In this document: positions 43,748 through 52,003 of the stretch, piece by piece | Layout: every line of letters starts with the position of its first letter | Position numbering within the stretch: position 1 is the stretch's first letter | Origin: Bacteroidales bacterium | Lineage (GTDB): Bacteria; Bacteroidota; Bacteroidia; Bacteroidales; WCHB1-69 | Length of the DNA: 64,000 nucleotides | Direction: 5' to 3' | Assembly (NCBI GenBank): GCA_017525245.1 | Contig: JAFXTE010000077.1 | Span: forward strand, 22,600 to 86,599 | The notes under the pieces: generated by a model | Databases searched by the model: none | Told to the model about the DNA's origin: nothing | The model's input: only the letters and a program-made list of their open reading frames with translations | Program-made: the position numbers and the translations under genes

Positions 43748-46384
43748 ATGAACCGTAAAATATTCTTTTCGCTAATTCTTAATTTCTTGGTATTGACTGT
43801 TTTACCGATAAAAGGTTTTGCGCAGAATGACTATTGGGCGGCAGTTCGGCAGGATTACCTGAATCGTTCGGATATTTCCGAGGAGGTTCGTGATCAGATC
43901 GGCATGTATAATCTGAAATCGGCTGAGCAAAGTCGTAGAATGGCACAATATCTTATGTTTTTGTACGCTTACATGCCGCAAAGTGATTTGGCGGACTACG
44001 ATTTCGAGTTTTTCGAGCAGCAGGTGGCCACGGCTTTGGAGGCGCGGAGCACCTTTTCCTGGGGCAAGACGATTCCCGATGACATCTTCCGCCATTTCGT
44101 GGTCGTCTATCGCGTGAACAACGAGAATCTGGACACGGCGCGGTCGTATATCTTCCACCAGCTAAAGGACCGCATCAAGAACTTGAGTATGTATGATGCG
44201 GCGTTGGAGGTAAACCACTGGTGCCACGAATACGTTGACTATCAGCCCGCTGATGCTAGAACATCGGCACCGTTAGCCACATTGAAGACCTCGCACGGAC
44301 GTTGCGGTGAGGAGAGCACCCTCACGGTGACCGCTCTCCGTGCCGTAGGCATTCCCGCCCGCCAGTGCTACACCCCGCGCTGGGCGCACTGCGACGACAA
44401 CCACGCCTGGGTGGAGGTTTGGGTGGATGGCAAATGGTGGTTTCTCGGTGCCTGCGAGCCCGCGCCCGCCCTCAACATGGGCTGGTTTGCCGTGCCCGCA
44501 ACACGCACGATGATGGTACATACCAACGTCTTCGGCCGCTACGACGGTCCTGAGGAGGTGAATAAGAAAACCCCATATTACTCTTGCATCAACGTGCTCT
44601 CCAACTACGCTGACACGGTTACGGCCTACGTCCATGTTTTCGATCTCAAACACCATCCCGTGAAAGATGCTACCGTATGTTTTAAGCTCTACAACTACGC
44701 TGAATATTATACACTTGCGGAGGTGAAAACTGATGTGAACGGTTGTGCGAAGCTGAATACGGGTCTCGGTGACCTGCTGATCTGGGCTAAAAAGGGCGAT
44801 GAGTATGCATACGACAAGATCGATCTGCGCAAACAGAACCATCTGGTGTTGGAATTGGGCGGAACAGTGCCGAAGGAGTGGATGTCTGAAGGCGTTCTCC
44901 TCCAGACGTTTGATATGGTTCCTCCTGCGGGCAAGCCGTTGGACAACAACGTAAGCGTTTCTGCACAACAACTCTGCAACGAGCGGATGACCAAAGAGGA
45001 TAGGATGCGCGAGGCTTATCGTGCCACCTTTCCCACCAAGACGCAAACCGACAAATACCATAACGACTATTTTACTTCCGATGAATTCTACGATGTGATT
45101 CATCGCAGCGAGGGCAACCATGTCGAAATCATTAAGTTCCTGCAAAACCATAGCAAAAAGGTGGATGGACTTTATCTGAAAGATTTTTTCAAAGCATTGG
45201 CGGACAAAGATTTGCGCGATACAAAAGCGGAAACTTTGGAGAGCCAGCTTGTGACTTACAAGGCTGGTAAGTACCCTGTGGAGGTTTTCATCAAAGGTAT
45301 TCTGCCTGCCCGCATCTCCAACGAACTGATCCGCGACTGGCGTCATGGCCTGCGTGAGGCGTTTCTCAATATCTTTTCCGGTAATTCCACCCCGTCTGTT
45401 AACCAACTGATAGACTGGACAAAAGCTAACGTAACCGTGGATCCGCTATGCAACTACTACAACTGCCCGATCAGCCCGATGGGTGTGATGAAGACCCGCC
45501 GTTCTGACGAGCATTCCCGCGACATCTTCTTCGTCGCCGCCTGCCGCAGCCTCTTTATTCCTTGTTATCTGGATAATGCTTCCAACAAAATTTATGTCTG
45601 GCAAAATGGTGATTGGCAGGAGATTACGTTTGAGAAGGAGTCAGTTACACCGAATGACAAGTTGGTCACGCTGACTCTTCACAACCCGAAAGGCTACACG
45701 TATTACACTCATTACACGTTGCAGCATTTTGACAATGGCGAGTATGTATCCTACGATTTCGAAGGCGATCCCCGTGTGGAGGCACAAGACATCGTTCTCA
45801 ACCTTCCTCCGGGTAATTATTGCCTTTCCTCCGGCAACCGCTATAGCGATGGTGAAGTGTTGTCAGAACTCTATTTCTTCCCGTTGAAAGAGAATGAGAA
45901 ACAGACTATTTCAATACCGGAATTAGTGCCTAGAGATAACAACTATGGCCATTTGAGTATGAATGTCAATGATTTGAATGACAAATCATTATTGGATTTA
46001 CTTAAAGAATCGCATAAAGAAAAAATGGTGCTCTGTTTGGTCGCTCCAGGCACGGAACCGACCAACCATTTGGCCAAGGAACTCGCCGCGAAGAAGGCCG
46101 ACTATGAGGCTTGGGGTGGCAAGGTTTTGCTAATAGCCAATAACGCGAATTGGAAGGCGGAGAATAACCAGCCCGCCAATGTGGAAGTGGTCTCCGAAAA
46201 TGTCAGCGACCTCACCGAGAGCGTGTTGTCAGCCCTGAAGAATGCGGTTCATGACGGTTCTTTATCGCACACCACAGGGGAGCGTCCTGTCTGTCTTATC
46301 CTCGACAAAGAGGGCAATATCCTGTTCGTTTCCGAAGGGTATCATATCGGGTTGGGGGATTTGTTGTTGGATGGAGTACGGTGA
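43748..46384 (+). CDS. Secreted transglutaminase-like protein with tandem core and thioredoxin-like end
   Basis: 878 aa from the ATG at 43748 (a longer frame to 43547 runs through the promoter). Signal peptide (1-24). A transglutaminase/protease core at about 100-260 with GRCGEES (Cys near 186), NHAWVEVW (His near 219) and GACEP; then a beta-sandwich (FDLKHHPVKDATVCFK) and a helical region. A second stretch (about 550-650) follows the same core pattern but lacks the Cys; the last 150 residues look like a redoxin-like fold (CLILDKEGNILFVSEGY). Probably a periplasmic peptide-processing or cross-linking enzyme. Substrate unknown. Confidence 0.75.
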   Translation: MNRKIFFSLILNFLVLTVLPIKGFAQNDYWAAVRQDYLNRSDISEEVRDQIGMYNLKSAEQSRRMAQYLMFLYAYMPQSDLADYDFEFFEQQVATALEARSTFSWGKTIPDDIFRHFVVVYRVNNENLDTARSYIFHQLKDRIKNLSMYDAALEVNHWCHEYVDYQPADARTSAPLATLKTSHGRCGEESTLTVTALRAVGIPARQCYTPRWAHCDDNHAWVEVWVDGKWWFLGACEPAPALNMGWFAVPATRTMMVHTNVFGRYDGPEEVNKKTPYYSCINVLSNYADTVTAYVHVFDLKHHPVKDATVCFKLYNYAEYYTLAEVKTDVNGCAKLNTGLGDLLIWAKKGDEYAYDKIDLRKQNHLVLELGGTVPKEWMSEGVLLQTFDMVPPAGKPLDNNVSVSAQQLCNERMTKEDRMREAYRATFPTKTQTDKYHNDYFTSDEFYDVIHRSEGNHVEIIKFLQNHSKKVDGLYLKDFFKALADKDLRDTKAETLESQLVTYKAGKYPVEVFIKGILPARISNELIRDWRHGLREAFLNIFSGNSTPSVNQLIDWTKANVTVDPLCNYYNCPISPMGVMKTRRSDEHSRDIFFVAACRSLFIPCYLDNASNKIYVWQNGDWQEITFEKESVTPNDKLVTLTLHNPKGYTYYTHYTLQHFDNGEYVSYDFEGDPRVEAQDIVLNLPPGNYCLSSGNRYSDGEVLSELYFFPLKENEKQTISIPELVPRDNNYGHLSMNVNDLNDKSLLDLLKESHKEKMVLCLVAPGTEPTNHLAKELAAKKADYEAWGGKVLLIANNANWKAENNQPANVEVVSENVSDLTESVLSALKNAVHDGSLSHTTGERPVCLILDKEGNILFVSEGYHIGLGDLLLDGVR

Positions 46385-46444
46385 ATGACGATGAGACGAT
46401 GAATGGGAGTGGAATCAAAAGGTAATAGTTTTTTGTAAAAAGTT

Positions 46445-46452
46445 TATTTTTG
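46445..46452 (+). promoter_or_regulatory. -7 box of the beta-helix gene
   Basis: TATTTTTG followed by CC, 19 bp before the ATG. Confidence 0.55.
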
Positions 46453-46471
46453 CCGCCCAAATTGAAAATAG

Positions 46472-48025
46472 ATGAAAAGAGTTGTTTTTTCCCTTATCGC
46501 GCTTGTTGCGTGTTTGGCTGTTCAGGCGCAGGATATTCGCGTCAATTACACGGGCAACAGACCCACAATCAATGATTTCGTTACCGCTGTGCTCTCGCAG
46601 GATGACCTTGGCGAGTCTTTGGACGATGTCAAAAATAATTGGGAACGATACCAGCAGGGTAAGCCGCTGGCAGAAGGTTCTGGTGCCTCGTTCACCGTGG
46701 ATGTGAAGAATGGCTATGTCCGCTACGAGAAGCACTTAACGCAGAAGACGTATGGATATACGGAGTTTTGCTACTGGAATTGCCAGGACGCCCGTCACAA
46801 GTTGGTGGCCGTCAACAATGGCTTTTTGGCTGAAGGTCAACCCATTACCACGCAGTTTTCGGGACTCACGTTCTATACTTACGACAACCAGACCAAGACC
46901 ATGACTGTGACTTCCGCCGAGGATTTGGGCGCGGGCATTCACACGAGTGCCGTGGTGGGTTATGCACTGCCACAGGCTGGAAAGGACATCATGGCTGTCA
47001 TTTACGCCCCGCAAGGTGAGATTCAGATTCTGATGAAGTGGAATGGTGCGAAATTCGACCAGCAGATGCTGGGCGTTCCTGACGGCAACGTGCAGGTGTC
47101 GGCGCCAGCATCAAGGATCACAGGAAGTTTCGGCGAGACCATACAGCGCAACGGCGAGGAGTGCATCCGCGTCTATACCTCCGAGCAGTTCCTCAATGCT
47201 ATCGGTTCCTACCGTCACATTTTGGTGGCCAAGAATACGGAAATTAACCTCACACCGCTACTCAACGACCAGAGTCTGTTCCGCACGCGCTTCATGATGT
47301 GGATGCCGGATGTTTCGGGCGGCATCGGCGGTGACAGGGCCACGGTGGTCAGCGAAGAGGTGTTTGACGGCCGCCAGCTGACGATGGTGAACATGAAGCA
47401 GCTCATCATTGAGGGAGAGGGTAACTCCCGCATTGTTGTGGAGCCGCGCTACGCCTTCTGTCTCAACTTCGTGGACTGTGAGCAGTGTACGGTGAGCAAC
47501 CTCACCATCGGACATACTGCGGGCGGCTATTGCACGGGCGGGGTCGTCGGTGTTTCCCGGGGACGCAACAACACCGTCATAGACTGTGATCTCTACGGTT
47601 GCGGTGCCTATGGTCTGCAGCTCAGCAGTACACAGAATTTCGCCCTATACAGTTCCAAAATCCGCGACTGCACTTACGGCATCATGACCTTAGAGGGTTG
47701 CGAGGCCGCGCATTTCACCCACTGCGACTTTTACGGCAACAAGGAATATGCGCTCATCGAGTCTCACGGCAGCATCGGGACCGTGTTCGAGGATTGTCGC
47801 TTCTACGCCAACTGGGGTGACGCGGCGCTTTTCTCCTTCGACCGAGAGTTCATCCTGTTGGGTTGCGCCATCTATCACCCGACAGAGAACTTGGGCACGA
47901 TGGATTTCTGCAGCCAGCCTTCCAAGAGCCAGCCGAACAGGTTCTATCCCAACCCCTACGACCAGGATTTGCAAGGTCGCGGCATAGGACCGGACAGTCC
48001 GGAGGCAGATGGAAAAGGGGAGTAG
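46472..48025 (+). CDS. Secreted right-handed beta-helix protein
   Basis: 517 aa, signal peptide (1-19). The middle and C-terminal region shows repeated short strands (MKQLIIEGEGNSRIVV, CTVSNLTIGH, NNTVIDCDLYG, FALYSSKIRDC, AHFTHCDFYG, VFEDCRFYAN), typical of parallel beta-helix folds of pectate lyase or carbohydrate-binding type. No catalytic site assigned and no sorting domain recognised. Probably periplasmic or surface carbohydrate-related. Confidence 0.7.
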   Translation: MKRVVFSLIALVACLAVQAQDIRVNYTGNRPTINDFVTAVLSQDDLGESLDDVKNNWERYQQGKPLAEGSGASFTVDVKNGYVRYEKHLTQKTYGYTEFCYWNCQDARHKLVAVNNGFLAEGQPITTQFSGLTFYTYDNQTKTMTVTSAEDLGAGIHTSAVVGYALPQAGKDIMAVIYAPQGEIQILMKWNGAKFDQQMLGVPDGNVQVSAPASRITGSFGETIQRNGEECIRVYTSEQFLNAIGSYRHILVAKNTEINLTPLLNDQSLFRTRFMMWMPDVSGGIGGDRATVVSEEVFDGRQLTMVNMKQLIIEGEGNSRIVVEPRYAFCLNFVDCEQCTVSNLTIGHTAGGYCTGGVVGVSRGRNNTVIDCDLYGCGAYGLQLSSTQNFALYSSKIRDCTYGIMTLEGCEAAHFTHCDFYGNKEYALIESHGSIGTVFEDCRFYANWGDAALFSFDREFILLGCAIYHPTENLGTMDFCSQPSKSQPNRFYPNPYDQDLQGRGIGPDSPEADGKGE

Positions 48026-48082
48026 AAAGAAACGACAAGGTTGTACATTGATTATTGCTTTTTTTGTACAGAAGAATATGAC

Positions 48083-49030
48083 ATGGTAGATTTCACCGTC
48101 ACAATATTGGGCTGCGGGAGCGCAAAGCCGACGCTACGGCATCACACCTCTTCGCAGATCGTCAGCCACAGCGGCAAACTGTACATGATCGACTGCGGCG
48201 AGGGCACGCAGACGCAGTTCTTGCGGTACGGATTCCACCCTGGACAGTTGGAGCACATCTTCATCAGCCACGCCCACGGCGACCACTGCCTCGGACTGGT
48301 CGGACTGCTTTCGTCGCTGTCGCTCGACAAGCGCACCACCGACATCAACCTCCACGTGCCCGCTGATTTCATGGACATCCTCAAGGCGCAGATCGACTTC
48401 TTCGTCACCCACGCCGATTTCGAAATCCGTATCCTTCCGATTGTCTGTCAGGAACCGACCCTGATTTTCTCGGACCAGCACTTCGACGTGACGGCATTCC
48501 CGTTAGAGCATCGTGTGCCGTGCTACGGGTTCCTCTTCCGCGAGAAGCAGGGCAGTCGGCACATCATCCCCAAGTGCATCCGGCAATACGGCATCTCGCG
48601 CACGGAAATCGAGCGTATTCGGGGTGGGGGAGACTTCACCACCGCCGATGGGCAGATTATTCCCAATGAAAAGCTGACCACTCCGCCGGATCCGGTGCGT
48701 AGCTACGCATACCTCTCCGATACCCGTCCGGTGATGCAGTACGCGGATCTGTTGCGGGGCGTGGACCTGCTTTACCACGATGCCACCTACTGCGAAGGGG
48801 ACGAGGAACTTGCCCGCAAGTACGACCATTCCACGGCAAGCCAGGCGGCAGAGTTCGCCAAAGCGTGCGGTGCGGGAAAGTTGCTGCTGGGACATTTCTC
48901 CTCGCGCTACAAAACAGAGGACTGCTTTCTGGAGTGCGCCACCCGCCATTTCCCTGACGTTATTTTGGCCGATGAGGGGGTGACGGTGAAAATCAGTTCC
49001 ACTCTCTCCAATTCTCCCAAGGGTGCGTGA
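48083..49030 (+). CDS. rnz: Ribonuclease Z
   Basis: 315 aa from the ATG at 48083. LGCGSAKPT start, metal-binding HAHGDHCLGL, and further His and Asp ligands in HDATY and GHFSSRY. Cleaves the 3' trailer of tRNA precursors, needed here since the tRNA lacks an encoded CCA. Confidence 0.95.
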   Translation: MVDFTVTILGCGSAKPTLRHHTSSQIVSHSGKLYMIDCGEGTQTQFLRYGFHPGQLEHIFISHAHGDHCLGLVGLLSSLSLDKRTTDINLHVPADFMDILKAQIDFFVTHADFEIRILPIVCQEPTLIFSDQHFDVTAFPLEHRVPCYGFLFREKQGSRHIIPKCIRQYGISRTEIERIRGGGDFTTADGQIIPNEKLTTPPDPVRSYAYLSDTRPVMQYADLLRGVDLLYHDATYCEGDEELARKYDHSTASQAAEFAKACGAGKLLLGHFSSRYKTEDCFLECATRHFPDVILADEGVTVKISSTLSNSPKGA

Positions 49031-49067
49031 GATAGCGCAGACACTTCAGCGGCACATTAACATCACC

Positions 49068-50030
49068 TTACGGCTCGTATCTGACCAAACCGAACTGGGT
49101 GGCGATCCAGAGGATTTTGCCTTCGAGGGCGATGTCACTGATGACATTTGCGAACATCCCTTCCCTGAAGAAAACCGCAGAGATGTCAACCCCGTCCTTT
49201 TTCACCAATCCGTTGTTCGAGGCCATCCAGTAGTTTTTGCCGTCGTATTCAATGTCTCGGATCATGTGGTCGGGGATCTGTGAATTGGACTTGTTGTAGT
49301 GGGTCCACACTTTGAAGTTGCTGCTCAGCACGGAGAGTCCGCCGCCGCCGAAACCGCCGCCATAACCGATCATCAAGGCTCCGTCGGGACGGAACTTCAG
49401 TCCGCGGATGGTTGATAATTGCAGCTCGGAATTTTTTTCTGTATATTTTTTCCATTTTCCGTTCGAATAGATGAGTAACTGTGTACTGCAACCCACTGCG
49501 ATGCTGCCGTCTTCCCGAACATCCATGCAAAGAATGTTGTCGGCGGGGATTTTCATTGTGGACCAAGCCCCATCGTTGTAAATCATTGCTTTGTTTGGGA
49601 AAGCAAACCATATCGTCCCGTCGGGGGTCTCGCGAATGTCTCGCACATCAATGCTTTCAACCCCCATGCTGGCGGCTGTGAATGTCGTCCACACTTTACC
49701 ATCGTACATGACGATGCCCTCCTCCGGACGTGAATATTCGGCCCAAAGGTTCCCTTTGGAATCCACAAACAACGTCGTCACGCAATCGCCTTTGATGGCG
49801 GAGTTCTCCTTGTTGAAAACGGTGAACGTGTCGCCGTCGAATTTGACTAACCCGTATTTGATGGTACCCAACCATTTGTTGCCGTTGTGGTCCACTACCA
49901 CGGCCCAAAGGTCATTGTCAATCAGTCCGGAATTGGAGGTGTCGTAGATTTTCACGTTCTGTCCCATGCACAACGCACTGGACATTACGCACAAACAAAT
50001 CGCCATCAAGGTTCGCACGAATTTTGTCAT
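49068..50030 (-). CDS. Secreted beta-propeller protein (two-component regulator propeller repeats)
   Basis: 320 aa from the ATG at 50030, with signal peptide (1-23). It contains about six to seven repeats with a D.G..W.GT..GL...DG pattern (NGNKWLGTIKYGLVKFDG; KGNLWAEYSRPEEGI; DGTIWFAF), as in the sensor part of hybrid two-component systems but without kinase. Stand-alone propellers of this type are common in Bacteroidota; function unknown. Confidence 0.8.
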   Translation of the reverse strand: MTKFVRTLMAICLCVMSSALCMGQNVKIYDTSNSGLIDNDLWAVVVDHNGNKWLGTIKYGLVKFDGDTFTVFNKENSAIKGDCVTTLFVDSKGNLWAEYSRPEEGIVMYDGKVWTTFTAASMGVESIDVRDIRETPDGTIWFAFPNKAMIYNDGAWSTMKIPADNILCMDVREDGSIAVGCSTQLLIYSNGKWKKYTEKNSELQLSTIRGLKFRPDGALMIGYGGGFGGGGLSVLSSNFKVWTHYNKSNSQIPDHMIRDIEYDGKNYWMASNNGLVKKDGVDISAVFFREGMFANVISDIALEGKILWIATQFGLVRYEP

Positions 50031-50053
50031 TATTTCCGATTTAGAATATGGGG

Positions 50054-50061
50054 CAAAAATA
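50054..50061 (-). promoter_or_regulatory. -7 box of the propeller gene
   Basis: TATTTTTG on the minus strand followed by CC, 23 bp before the ATG at 50030; this fixes the start. Confidence 0.55.
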
Positions 50062-50172
50062 CGATTTTTGGGTAACAGAGTGCAGTAAGCAGTAAATAGG
50101 AAATCGGGGGGCATTCCACCAAAACGGATAGATTTTGCGACACATGGAAACGTCACCCACTACGCCCAAAAT

Positions 50173-50206
50173 CAATTATGAATTATGAATTGTGAATTAT
50201 GAATTA
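50173..50206. repeat. AATTATG tandem repeat after the flippase gene
   Basis: Units AATTATG/AATTGTG repeated four times directly beyond the flippase stop. Confidence 0.75.
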
Positions 50207-50207
50207 A

Positions 50208-51704
50208 TTATTTCCGTCTCAAAATCCCCCGTACCATCTCCCGGTTCATCCACGCCAACACCCCCAAATAACCAATCAGAATCACTGTATTAACCGCCAA
50301 ACGGACACCCGTGCTCTCGATGCCGAAGAGTTTGTTGACACCGATGCTCAGACCATAAACCGCTACCGCGAAGAAGAGGTAGAAGAGGATGCGCTTGAGG
50401 TCGTAATCCACGTGGTAGTACTTCTGACCGAGGAGGTAGGAAACCACCATCATGGAGAGGTAGCAGGCGAAGGTGGTCCAGGCCGCGCCCATATAGTCGA
50501 AGCGCGGGATTAATATCCAGTTGAGCACCAGCGTGATAGCTGCGCCGAAGAGGGCGATGTAGGCCCCGAACTTGGTCTGGCCGGTGAGCTTGTACCAAAT
50601 CGAAAGGTTGTAGAAGATGCCGAGGAAGAGGTTGGCCATCAGCAGGATGGGCACGATGGGCAGGCCCACGCGGTAGGTCGCCCCCACGAAATACTGCACG
50701 AGGTCCATGTAGAGCATGATGCCGACGAAGATGACGGAGCAGACCAACACGAAGGCGGTCATCACCTCGGCGTAGGTCTCCTTCGCGTCCTTGTCTTTCG
50801 CCTTGCGGAAGAAGAAGGGCTCGGCGGCGTATTTGAAAGCCTGGATAAAGATAGTCATCAGGATGGAGATCTTGTAGCACGCACTGTAGATGCCCACGGA
50901 GGCCTGCGGCTCGGCGGCGAGCGACAGACGCTTGATGAGCACGCGGTCCATGGTCTCGTTGACGATGCCTGCGAGACCGAAGATCAGCAGCGGGAAGGCG
51001 TAGCGGAACATCTTCTTCCAAAGCTGCCAGTCGAAGACGAACTTCTGCTTGAGGATGCCCGGGAAGAGCATCAGCAGGGTGACCACGCTGGCCACGAGGT
51101 TGGCGATGAAGATGTAGCCGACCCCGATCTCAGGGTTGTAGATGGCGTTGACGAAGGCCGAGTCGGGGTTCTTGGTGAGCAGCCACGGGCAGAGCAACAG
51201 GAAAAAGAGGTTGAGGAGGACGTTGACGAGGATGTTAGTGATCTTGACGGCCGCGAAGCGCAGGGGCTTGTTCAGGAACCGCAGGTGCGCGAAGAAGATG
51301 GAGGTGAGGGCATCGATCCCGATGATGACGGCGAACCAGCGCACGTATTCGGGGTGGGTGGGGTAGCGGAGCCAGTCGGCGATGGGTTGCGCGAATATTG
51401 AGCATAGCACGATGAAGAGGGTGGAGGTGAGAAGAAGCGACCCTACAATGGTGCTATAGACACGGTCCTTGATCTCGTCGTCCTGCGAGAATTTGAAGAA
51501 GGCGGTCTCCATACCGTAGGTGAGGATCACGATGAAGAGGCTGGTCCATGCGTAAAGTTCGCCTACCACACCATAGTCTGCGGCGTTGCTGAAAAGATAG
51601 GTGTGGAGCGGCACGAGCAGGTAGTTGAGCAGCCTGCTGAGCACGGTGGTGCCGCCGTATATGGCCGTCTGCCCGGCCAGTTTCTTGACTTCATTATCTG
51701 CCAT
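50208..51704 (-). CDS. Polysaccharide/lipid flippase (MOP superfamily)
   Basis: 498 aa with 12-14 hydrophobic helices and the N-terminal LAGQTAIYGGTTVLSRLLNYLLVPLH pattern (seen as GQTAIYGG and LNYLLVPLHT), typical of Wzx/MurJ-like transporters of lipid-linked saccharides. No polysaccharide cluster surrounds it, so the substrate is open (O-antigen or other lipid-linked glycan). Confidence 0.88.
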   Translation of the reverse strand: MADNEVKKLAGQTAIYGGTTVLSRLLNYLLVPLHTYLFSNAADYGVVGELYAWTSLFIVILTYGMETAFFKFSQDDEIKDRVYSTIVGSLLLTSTLFIVLCSIFAQPIADWLRYPTHPEYVRWFAVIIGIDALTSIFFAHLRFLNKPLRFAAVKITNILVNVLLNLFFLLLCPWLLTKNPDSAFVNAIYNPEIGVGYIFIANLVASVVTLLMLFPGILKQKFVFDWQLWKKMFRYAFPLLIFGLAGIVNETMDRVLIKRLSLAAEPQASVGIYSACYKISILMTIFIQAFKYAAEPFFFRKAKDKDAKETYAEVMTAFVLVCSVIFVGIMLYMDLVQYFVGATYRVGLPIVPILLMANLFLGIFYNLSIWYKLTGQTKFGAYIALFGAAITLVLNWILIPRFDYMGAAWTTFACYLSMMVVSYLLGQKYYHVDYDLKRILFYLFFAVAVYGLSIGVNKLFGIESTGVRLAVNTVILIGYLGVLAWMNREMVRGILRRK

Positions 51705-51707
51705 TGT

Positions 51708-51770
51708 AATGGTTATTGGTTATAGGTTATAGGTTATTGACATACGTCTTACGTCTTACGTCTTACGTAA
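51708..51770 (-). repeat. Heptamer and CGTAAGA tandem repeats upstream of the flippase gene
   Basis: On the coding strand: CGTAAGA units, then TCAATAACC, TATAACC, TATAACC, AATAACC, ATTAC, a few bases before the ATG. Confidence 0.9.
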
Positions 51771-51844
51771 CAAACGAGCAAAAATAAAAAATATATGAAT
51801 GCTGCAATACCGTTCAACAATTCAGAATCACCACAAGATTGTTC

Positions 51845-51893
51845 ATATTCATCGTCCATTCATCGCCTATTCATCGTTCTTTCATCGTCACCT
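51845..51893 (+). repeat. TTCATCG-type tandem repeat
   Basis: TCATCG(TCC)ATTCATCG(CCT)ATTCATCG(TTC)TTTCATCG, related to the octamer arrays near 55191 and 60664. Confidence 0.8.
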
Positions 51894-51958
51894 ATGTGTT
51901 CCTTTTGAACCAATGGATGAATCATTCGTCTGAAGACATGTTCAATCCAAAAAAAGTG

Positions 51959-51966
51959 TATCTTCG
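51959..51966 (+). promoter_or_regulatory. Possible -7 box of the DUF349 gene
   Basis: TATCTTCG (one mismatch to TAnnTTTG), 37 bp before the ATG at 52004. Confidence 0.4.
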
Positions 51967-52003
51967 CGGCCGTTTTAAATTAATCACCAATAACTCTAAA
52001 AGT

